From: DATFVA01 sp963811905 | Lineage (GTDB): Bacteria; Bacteroidota; Ignavibacteria; Ignavibacteriales; Ignavibacteriaceae | NCBI GenBank assembly: GCA_963811905.1 | Contig: CAWETK010000015.1 | Coordinates: 170,651-234,650, forward strand | Reading direction: 5' to 3' | Length of the DNA: 64,000 nt | Part shown: positions 57,386 through 64,000 of the stretch, in pieces | Position numbering within the stretch: position 1 is the stretch's first letter | Layout of the letters: every line of letters begins with the position of its first letter | The notes under the pieces: model-generated | What the model saw: the letters and a program-made list of their open reading frames with translations, nothing else | What the model was told of the DNA's origin: nothing | Databases searched by the model: none | Made by a program: the position numbers and the translations under genes

Positions 57386-60300
57386 TTACTTCAACAAAAT
57401 TAATTTCTTTGTTGAAACAAATGATCCGCTCATAATGCGATAAATATAGACGCCGCTTGCGAGTCCTCCGGCGTTCCAGGTAACATTATAATAACCGGGA
57501 GCCTGGTCGCCGTCCACCAGGGTTTTAACAAGATTACCAAGAATATCATATATCCTCAGAGTAACATGGTTCTTTTCAGGCAGCTGGTAATTAATGGTTG
57601 TTGTCGGATTGAACGGATTAGGATAATTCTGCGACAGAGCATATTCCTTCGGGACGAGAATAACATCAGCCTCGCCTTTCTTAAGGTTAGCTCCCATCAT
57701 ATTCTGAGAGAATTTCCATGCATTGGTTAAATGGTTGAATACATACACATAATTGTTCTGCTTCAAGGAATCCAATGCTTTACCAAGTTCTGAATTCGCA
57801 CTCTGCAAAAGTTCCTCACAGTTAGATACTATGCAAGCACCCGGTGCAGAGGCATCATCCCTGGATAATACAGCTATAGTGTATCCACCCAATTTAAGCC
57901 ACTCTATTGCCTGATCGATCTTATCGCCAAAATTTGAATTGCCGATATATGAATAAATCTTATTTGTCGCAGTAGTGAGGTTATCATAAAATGTGAGACC
58001 TTTGTTTGTTTTTAATCTATTGTCATCATTTGTTTTAAAATACCCAAGCGCTGTACTCAGAAGGCTGATTGCATTATTCAGATCTCTCTTAGTGTTATTA
58101 TCCAGACTGCAGTTATTATTTGAAGGGCAGTACTGTGACATTATTGCCAGAAGATTATTAAGAGCCCACTGAATATACAACTTGCCGGTTATAGAGAAAG
58201 GATCTTCTTCAGGTGCAACATAGACTGAATGTTGTGCGGTGAGTACGTACTCACTGTTGTTAACACCATTCTGTCCGTTGGCATCAGAAGCAATGAACTC
58301 AAGATTATATGCACCAAGATCTGCTGTTGCAAATGATGCAGTATAGGTACCATTGGAAGTGTGAGCCAGCTGGCGTATCGTCTGTCCGTAGTCCGGCGAA
58401 GTGATCTTAACCAGAACAAGAGCATCATCAATCGGCGAGCCTGAGGTAATAGTATGCTCGTCCTGACTTTGTGAATCGCCGCCCTGGAACAATGTGGCAG
58501 TGATGACAACATTTGCCGGCGTAACATTTCCATTCTGATCTGTACTTATGTAATAACGTTCTTTATCAGTATTCACATCAAAAACATAATCCGAATGGTT
58601 AGCAATAAACGCTCTTATTGATTCCGTAGTATCAGGAGGTGTAGTTTCAATAATAGCATATGTCCACTGTCCGAGACCGGGATTATTTACGTGGAAATTT
58701 TTATAAGGTATTCCATTCGCAGCGTAACCATCTATATAGCTTACGTTATAATTTGAGTTTTGATAATTATTCTTTGTAATAGCACCGGGAGGTATAGTGT
58801 TTGAATTCATCACTATTCCCGGGGGCAACAGAATATAATCGTATGCACTACCTTCCCAGGTCATACCCATATCAAGTGCGGCACCTTCCCAGGATAAACC
58901 GCCGAGCCAGGAAAGACCTCCAAGCCAGGAGAGTCCGCCTTCCCACGAAAGACCTCCGAGCCACGAAAGTCCACCTTCCCAGGAAAGACCTCCGAGCCAC
59001 GAGAGACCGCCCTGCCAGGACAGCCCGCCCAACCACGATAACCCTCCTGAAATAATATCGCTGTTTATGCCTCCTGAATTGTATGTAATTTCCAGGCCGA
59101 GCAGACGAAGCCATATTGTATTCACAACTTCAGTAATTTCACTTGAAGTCTGAATGGCAGCATACTCACCGCCTGTTTTATTTGCAAGCCAGCTCATTAA
59201 ATCCTGCCCCATCTGCAGATCATTATAACCCATAGTATAAATATGGATATCAGGATTCAGATTAAGTGAATCTGTAATTAAAGCAACATTTGAAATTTCA
59301 CCGGCACTATAGAGTATAATTACTTTTTTATGGTTGGAAGCAGATGAGAATAATTGTTCAGCCTTAGTTATTCTCTGTGCCAGGTTACCTGTCATATTCG
59401 GCTGAAGAGCAACCAGCTGGTTAATTTTATTATTGAAATCACTACCGATAGCATATGATTGATTTGTGCCGTTCACAATACCAATATCATCTCCAACCCG
59501 AAGTAGATTCACCAGTTCTACTGATGCATTCTTAGAGAAACTGAATCCATCCAGTACATCAGGAGAAGTAAAATTTTCCGAACCATCAAAAACCAGAACG
59601 ATATCATAATAAATAGGTCCGAGGTTATTATAAATATAATTTATTCCGCCCACATCATAAGTTGTAACATCAGATTGATGAACATAGGTATCAGGCATCA
59701 GGGTCCTTTTATAAGTTTCGCCTTTCCCGATCCTGCCGTACATTGTGGCATCCTGGTTATTAGTTTTTTGATCTACCGTCCAATTGAAATCTCCTGGATT
59801 ATATAAGTCAGCCAGACCAGAATAGTGACCGGCTTCGTGAGTTCCAGTATTCTGCACATCAAGGTTTTCAGGTGAACCGTCAGAAGCCCAGGTATAGTGT
59901 CCCTGTCCGGTTAATGAAATCGGATCTCCGTTAAAGGCCATATCCACATCAGTTAACTCTCCATTAAATGCATTATACCTTACACGGGTTACTGCTATAA
60001 CATTTGTCGGTGCGCCAGTAATGCTCTCCCAGTCGCTTGAATTAGGAATCCATACAATATTATTTATTCCATCGGGATTACCCCCCCATTGTTCGGAGGT
60101 ATCCAAAGATGCTCTTGTATAAGTAAGCTGTTCGAGATTGCTCCAGGTGTTAAATGCATTCTGAACGTCATCATCATATTGTCTACTGCTAATCGAATTA
60201 GCGATTGAATAGGTGCTCTTTCCATCAAGCCAGTGCAAAGGGATTCCCGCGAGAGTTTTATTAACTTTATAATGAACTCCTTCATCAGTTGAAATAGGAA

Positions 60301-62362
60301 TAGATGCAGAAAATTCCGACGTATTTCCGGAAGCATCATAAACCAATGAACTTATAAAATCAGAAGTACTAACCGAAACATTGGCAATGTTAGCGGTGAA
60401 TTCAGCCTGACCGTATATATCGGTAGTAACCTGGCTCTCTCCCAGATAGGTTTGTCCAGCCCGAGATCCTCCGACTGTGTTTGAATAAAACTGTATCGTA
60501 AGTGCAGTTGAAGGAGAACCTGACAAATTTCCGTAAACAGCCGTACCCTGAGCAGATGTATATGATGTCATCAGATCAGGATAATTCTGAAGATTATTGC
60601 TTCCCGTATCACCATCGCCCGCATCATTGGCTGTAATACCATCCTGCTGGGGAGGGTTGCCGCTCCATAAATCTATACCTATCCCTGTATTTGAGGAAAT
60701 CGAATTAGCAAGGATCCGGTTTCCGGTACCGGATTTAACAGCGACCCCGGAAACAAGATAGCCTGTTATGGTATTCTGAGAAATAAAGCTGCTGCTGCTT
60801 CCATCTATAAACACGCCATAATTAGAATTTGAGGAGATAGTATTCTGCAAAAGAGTATCAGCCGAGGAAGATACAAGCTTTACTCCCAAATTCAGATTCT
60901 GACTGATCGTATTCCCTGTTAGCTTCGAAGTGCTGGCTGTTAAGGAAACTCCGCCCGCAGTATTAGAAGTAACAGTATTATTCTGGATCAAACAATTATT
61001 CGCATTTGCAAGAGCGATACCGAAGCCGGTATTACCGTGAATATTATTTGCTGAAACGGTACCGATAGTATTATTATTCGCGGTAATATTTATACCGTTT
61101 AAGGCTGAACCCGATACTTCATTACCATTTATGCTGTTTCCTGTTGAACTGACAGAGATACCGGAAATTTTGTTTAACTTAATAATATTCCCGCCTGAAG
61201 TTGAGAGATTCATTCCGTAGCCGGAAGGATTGTTGATTGCCAGTCCCTGCACCGTAGACCCTCCTCCATTGATTGAGATATTCCCGTTCACTCCATTTAC
61301 CTGTACTACGGGAGTACCGGTGTACCCGTTCTGGATGGTTGCATCAAGGGATAGAGGCTGCGAAACCGCAGGCAAAGGTGTTCCGGGCTGAATTACATAT
61401 GGGGCATTCCCGGGGATGTAAAAATATATATTCTGATATCCTGCAAGTGCATTTGCTTCCATAACAGCTGAACGAAGCGTAACCTGGCCATTTCCTGCAT
61501 CGGCAGAACCGTCGCCAGGATTGAGATCGGGTGCATCCCCAGTTGAATTTACAATAAACCATGGAAGGTGTTTATCATCAACAATCTGATCAATATTGTT
61601 TACTCTGAGATGATTATTGTAGGGGGAATAGTCCTTTAACGCTTTTACACCGTTATAGTATGTAAACTCTGTAAAAGACCATTGACCGTTTATATAAGGA
61701 GCAAGCGACTGCGGGTAGGGTTCTGAAGGATTTCCATTTCCACCTGAACCGTTAATATTATTAGCCCCCAGCGCTATCTTCCACAGTCTAACCTCATCTA
61801 TTACTCCTTTGAACGTACCTTCAGCTGACTGGCCGATATATAAACCTCCCTGCCCCGAACTATGGCCCGCACCCAATGTTACACTTGTAGTTTGAACAAG
61901 GCTACCATTGTAGTAAAGCTTTAGGGACTGGCCGTCATAAGTTACCGCTATATAAACCCAGGTAAATGCAGGAATCGGCGCCTGTCCGGTTGTACTTACC
62001 TGACCAATACCATTGCCGATTTTAAAGTATGCAACCCTATTCTGAATATACATGGAAAAGGATTTATAACCGTCATCGAACCCTCTGTAAACAATCGGCA
62101 TTTTAGCGCCAGCATTGTCTCCCAGCAGATAGACCCATGCTTCCACCGAGATGTTCTTGTTAGTAAATGCAGGGTTATCAAAATACTGATATCCTGTCTG
62201 ATTGGCATCTGTTGTTAAAGCCTGTCCATCCCTGATACTGGCGTAGCTGGAGGAACTTTTAAAAACGTACCCATTGTTTGCATCAGCGTAAATCCCTGCC
62301 GTCCACAGGAGCACAAACGCTGTAATAATAAAGTTAATTTTCTTATAAAAATATGAACTCAT
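57386..62362 (-). CDS. Giant secreted LamG/beta-helix/matrixin/VWA protein with T9SS sorting domain
   Basis: A 1658-residue protein with signal peptide about 1-26. A concanavalin-type LamG domain (about 30-215) is followed by a CSLREA-like stretch (TLRSAVMEANALAG) and a right-handed beta-helix of short repeats (NNTIGTVSANNIHGNTGFG). Next comes a matrixin-like zinc site, THEAGHYSGLADLY (about residue 840). It then has a VWA-like domain (IVLVFDGSENFTSP, with NLAQRITKAEQLFSSAS) lacking the classical DxSxS order. The GGLSWx array, a beta-sandwich region and a type A sorting domain (NYPNPFNPTTTINYQL to KLILLK) close it. AGGGT lies upstream of the ATG. A secreted metalloprotease or adhesin of the cell surface is likely. 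Followed by a terminator and preceded by a small partner gene. Confidence 0.9.
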   Translation of the reverse strand: MSSYFYKKINFIITAFVLLWTAGIYADANNGYVFKSSSSYASIRDGQALTTDANQTGYQYFDNPAFTNKNISVEAWVYLLGDNAGAKMPIVYRGFDDGYKSFSMYIQNRVAYFKIGNGIGQVSTTGQAPIPAFTWVYIAVTYDGQSLKLYYNGSLVQTTSVTLGAGHSSGQGGLYIGQSAEGTFKGVIDEVRLWKIALGANNINGSGGNGNPSEPYPQSLAPYINGQWSFTEFTYYNGVKALKDYSPYNNHLRVNNIDQIVDDKHLPWFIVNSTGDAPDLNPGDGSADAGNGQVTLRSAVMEANALAGYQNIYFYIPGNAPYVIQPGTPLPAVSQPLSLDATIQNGYTGTPVVQVNGVNGNISINGGGSTVQGLAINNPSGYGMNLSTSGGNIIKLNKISGISVSSTGNSINGNEVSGSALNGINITANNNTIGTVSANNIHGNTGFGIALANANNCLIQNNTVTSNTAGGVSLTASTSKLTGNTISQNLNLGVKLVSSSADTLLQNTISSNSNYGVFIDGSSSSFISQNTITGYLVSGVAVKSGTGNRILANSISSNTGIGIDLWSGNPPQQDGITANDAGDGDTGSNNLQNYPDLMTSYTSAQGTAVYGNLSGSPSTALTIQFYSNTVGGSRAGQTYLGESQVTTDIYGQAEFTANIANVSVSTSDFISSLVYDASGNTSEFSASIPISTDEGVHYKVNKTLAGIPLHWLDGKSTYSIANSISSRQYDDDVQNAFNTWSNLEQLTYTRASLDTSEQWGGNPDGINNIVWIPNSSDWESITGAPTNVIAVTRVRYNAFNGELTDVDMAFNGDPISLTGQGHYTWASDGSPENLDVQNTGTHEAGHYSGLADLYNPGDFNWTVDQKTNNQDATMYGRIGKGETYKRTLMPDTYVHQSDVTTYDVGGINYIYNNLGPIYYDIVLVFDGSENFTSPDVLDGFSFSKNASVELVNLLRVGDDIGIVNGTNQSYAIGSDFNNKINQLVALQPNMTGNLAQRITKAEQLFSSASNHKKVIILYSAGEISNVALITDSLNLNPDIHIYTMGYNDLQMGQDLMSWLANKTGGEYAAIQTSSEITEVVNTIWLRLLGLEITYNSGGINSDIISGGLSWLGGLSWQGGLSWLGGLSWEGGLSWLGGLSWEGGLSWLGGLSWLGGLSWEGAALDMGMTWEGSAYDYILLPPGIVMNSNTIPPGAITKNNYQNSNYNVSYIDGYAANGIPYKNFHVNNPGLGQWTYAIIETTPPDTTESIRAFIANHSDYVFDVNTDKERYYISTDQNGNVTPANVVITATLFQGGDSQSQDEHTITSGSPIDDALVLVKITSPDYGQTIRQLAHTSNGTYTASFATADLGAYNLEFIASDANGQNGVNNSEYVLTAQHSVYVAPEEDPFSITGKLYIQWALNNLLAIMSQYCPSNNNCSLDNNTKRDLNNAISLLSTALGYFKTNDDNRLKTNKGLTFYDNLTTATNKIYSYIGNSNFGDKIDQAIEWLKLGGYTIAVLSRDDASAPGACIVSNCEELLQSANSELGKALDSLKQNNYVYVFNHLTNAWKFSQNMMGANLKKGEADVILVPKEYALSQNYPNPFNPTTTINYQLPEKNHVTLRIYDILGNLVKTLVDGDQAPGYYNVTWNAGGLASGVYIYRIMSGSFVSTKKLILLK
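58886..59047 (-). repeat. In-frame 18-bp repeat array encoding nine GGLSWx units
   Basis: Nine consecutive 18-bp units within the matrixin/VWA gene encode GGLSW followed by L, Q or E (residues about 1106-1159). The alternation L, Q, L, E, L, E, L, L, E is near-regular. Bases vary between units at third codon positions, so it is not a simple recent expansion. Confidence 0.95.
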
Positions 62363-62430
62363 ATGACCCTCAAGTTTTAAAATTTTAGCCTAACTTATTT
62401 CCATACTGCCAAGCACTCTGCCTATCCTGA

Positions 62431-62919
62431 CTATTCAGTATAACTTTTAATCCGGGCTTTCAATGAAGAAAGAGAAATTTTAGAAGCGGTCGTTATCTGG
62501 CCTGACTGATCTTTTAACAGGGATATTTTCCCATCCTCGCCTGCGAACACCTTATAATCGTTACTTTTTTTATCCTTTTTGAGGAAGAGCAGCACCTCTT
62601 CATCATTCTGAAATTCCGGCATATGAGAATACAATTCGCCAACGCCGTCAACCTCTCCGCCGGGATGGTTAACAACAACAAAACCATTAGCTGTATTTCC
62701 TTTAAGATATTCATCCACCTGTATGGTGGTTCTTGTAATTATCCTGCTTTTATTCTGTGTCCACTCCGACTGTTGTTTAGTTACCTTGCCGGTAAGAATA
62801 ACATCCGCACCTCTGGACAGAGCTTTAACTTCAGCCTGGTCTGACTGAGGCAGGATAGTGAACTGAATAAAGAGGACAAAGAATACCGCAAAGACAAAAA
62901 AGTTGTCTTTCAACTTCAT
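62431..62919 (-). CDS. Small exported protein accompanying the matrixin gene
   Basis: A protein of 162 residues with an N-terminal hydrophobic signal (FFVFAVFFVLFIQFTILPQS). The mature part shows ADVILTGKVTKQQSEWTQNK, TTIQVDEYLKGNT, VVNHPGGEVDGVGELYSHMP and EFQNDEEVLLFLKKDK, a beta-rich fold I cannot name. GGAGG lies 6 bp before the ATG. It is 69 bp upstream of the matrixin/VWA gene on the same strand and probably co-transcribed. A chaperone or inhibitor for the protease is one possibility, inferred only from position. Confidence 0.75.
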   Translation of the reverse strand: MKLKDNFFVFAVFFVLFIQFTILPQSDQAEVKALSRGADVILTGKVTKQQSEWTQNKSRIITRTTIQVDEYLKGNTANGFVVVNHPGGEVDGVGELYSHMPEFQNDEEVLLFLKKDKKSNDYKVFAGEDGKISLLKDQSGQITTASKISLSSLKARIKSYTE

Positions 62920-63238
62920 AGTACGCCTCCTGAAATTTTAAATTATATAATCTAATCTAAAACTATTAATGCGTCCCGTGTTAGGACTAATCGTGCATAA
63001 TTTTGGATTTTCACAACACATTGAATGAAAACAGACCGAGCACAGTACCGTAACTCAATTAAATAGGGGATGGGTGAAATATTAGCTGAAATAATTACAA
63101 AAAGCAATAGTTATTAGTCATAAACTAAATTAAATATAGAATAGTGATTTTGGCGGGATAGTGCATCAAAATGATGCAAGGGTTAACCACTTCCCGAATT
63201 ACCCCAACCGCATGATTCAATCATCAGGCAGATTACTT
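62920..63238. other. Intergenic region with a dyad
   Basis: 319 bp without an ORF. It contains TGCATCAAAATGATGCA (63162-63178), a perfect 7-bp-arm palindrome around AAA, the same central design as the palindromes at 15965 and 16103 but with a different half-site. Confidence 0.55.
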
Positions 63239-63892
63239 TTATAGTTTAGCTGATGCTGTGCTTGTCCAGTAAACCTTCTTTTTATAGGCGGTCCCGCCGG
63301 CAAGCGCAATATAAACAATCGGTGAAGGATCTTTTGAAAACAGTCTTTTAAAATTTGAATCTAATAAAGCTTCAAGATTGTATGTGCCTCCGGGAGATGG
63401 TTCGGATATTTCCCTGGACAAGGGGATAATTGTTCCGGATTCCTTTCCGAAATAAAGAAAAACAGATAGTGAAGCCGGGAACGAAATATCCGGACTTAAA
63501 GGACAATCGAATGAAAGAAAGAGTTTTTTATTTTCAACGGAAGCTGAATTCAATTTAAGAGGGAGTCCCTCCGGTGTGATCTTATTTGAAGTAGTTAACA
63601 GACCATCACTTACAAGTTTAGCATTATTTTTAATCAGTCTCTGGTAGGAATTGATTCCCGGTACCTTTGCATTTTTCCAGATTTCCTTAAGCTTTGGTAC
63701 CGCATTCGCGGACCTGGCTAAAGCCACAGTTGAAGCAAAATTACGTCTTGCTCTTTTTGCCGCAGCAGATTTACTGGCTCTATGTTTAAGGGGACGCAAG
63801 TACGCGAATTGCTTTCCATATCGTATTCTGAGAATATAATTCCCGATTCTCCCTCTGAGTCCTCCGATTATTGATGATGCGACCTGAGCCAT
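63239..63892 (-). CDS. DUF6266-like protein
   Basis: A protein of 217 residues without a signal peptide. The basic N-terminus (SSIIGGLRGRIGNYILRIRY, GKQFAYLRPLKHRASKSAAA, KRARRNFASTVALAR) resembles the DUF6266 group common in Bacteroidota, followed by a beta-rich C-terminal domain. Such proteins are numerous in these genomes and of unknown role. AAGGAGG precedes the ATG at ideal spacing. A basic head suggests nucleic acid or acidic-surface contact, which is inference. The family call comes from memory of the N-terminal pattern. Confidence 0.7.
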   Translation of the reverse strand: MAQVASSIIGGLRGRIGNYILRIRYGKQFAYLRPLKHRASKSAAAKRARRNFASTVALARSANAVPKLKEIWKNAKVPGINSYQRLIKNNAKLVSDGLLTTSNKITPEGLPLKLNSASVENKKLFLSFDCPLSPDISFPASLSVFLYFGKESGTIIPLSREISEPSPGGTYNLEALLDSNFKRLFSKDPSPIVYIALAGGTAYKKKVYWTSTASAKL

Positions 63893-63945
63893 AATTTCCT
63901 CCTTATTTTGTTCACCGAAATATAATAAGGATTATTTCGAGTGTC

Positions 63946-64000
63946 AAGCGTATGTGGAGCGTATATGAAGCGTATCTGAAGCGTATGTGGAGCGTATGTG
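63946..64000. repeat. 11-bp tandem repeat, five units, at the window edge
   Basis: Units AAGCGTATGTG, GAGCGTATATG, AAGCGTATCTG, AAGCGTATGTG, GAGCGTATGTG in perfect register. The array reaches the last base and may continue beyond. It is the reverse complement of the unit at 24896-24950. Confidence 0.9.

Overview
The window looks like a chromosomal segment from the Ignavibacteriota (Ignavibacterium/Melioribacter-type relatives of Bacteroidota and Chlorobi). The basis is inference. Composition is AT-leaning. Many starts have AT-rich or weak Shine-Dalgarno leaders, mixed with strong GGAGG sites. Eight large secreted proteins end in the type A type-IX-secretion (T9SS) sorting domain with the signature NYPNPFNP, which is typical of this phylum. 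No rRNA, tRNA, CRISPR array, phage or plasmid module was seen.

Layout. 0.2-3.2 kb: OmpA-type envelope protein, small HEAT-like exported protein, PflX-type radical SAM protein. 3.4-9.6 kb: three loci broken by frameshifts (a barrel-like outer membrane protein, a lipoprotein, a sortilin-like beta-propeller) with a 119-bp MITE-like element between the second and third. 9.8-24.8 kb: mostly secreted T9SS cargo: an FG-GAP/ASPIC protein, a gingipain-like C25 protease, two tandem Omp28-like thiol proteins and a small adhesin-like protein. HEAT-repeat, aldo/keto reductase and DUF2202 genes are interspersed. 25-29 kb: PAP2 phosphatase, TSUP permease, exported amidase, small lipoprotein. 29.2-38.1 kb: a 1544-residue T9SS protein, a PrsW-like membrane protease and a frameshifted HExxH metalloprotease. 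38.2-40.9 kb: a four-gene operon of STAS protein, ECF sigma factor, anti-sigma factor and a membrane protein built of 18-residue repeats. 41-45 kb: group II PLP decarboxylase, secreted nuclease/phosphatase-fold protein, a 57-residue protein and a receiver-only response regulator. 45.4-49.2 kb: a 1261-residue protein fusing an intact kinase-like domain to a STAND NTPase and TPR-like helices. 49.3-57.3 kb: CFA synthase, a porin-like protein and an Rsb-like partner-switching operon (RsbW-type kinase, STAS antagonist, PP2C phosphatase) behind a broken propeller-receptor phosphatase. 57.4-63.9 kb: a 1658-residue secreted matrixin/VWA protein with a tryptophan-rich GGLSWx array, its small neighbour, and a DUF6266-like protein.

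The most interesting signals are: (1) the sigma/anti-sigma/repeat-protein operon, in which the anti-sigma factor and the repeat protein share a juxtamembrane D-x-SGTIG motif; (2) the kinase-STAND-TPR protein; (3) TTGACA half-sites phased at exactly 11 bp upstream of three separate genes, two of which encode related lipoproteins; (4) a family of short intergenic tandem repeats, including the same 11-bp unit in opposite orientation at 24.9 kb and at the right edge; (5) the MITE-like element; and (6) about 15 frameshifts confined to five loci while more than 30 kb of very long ORFs are intact.
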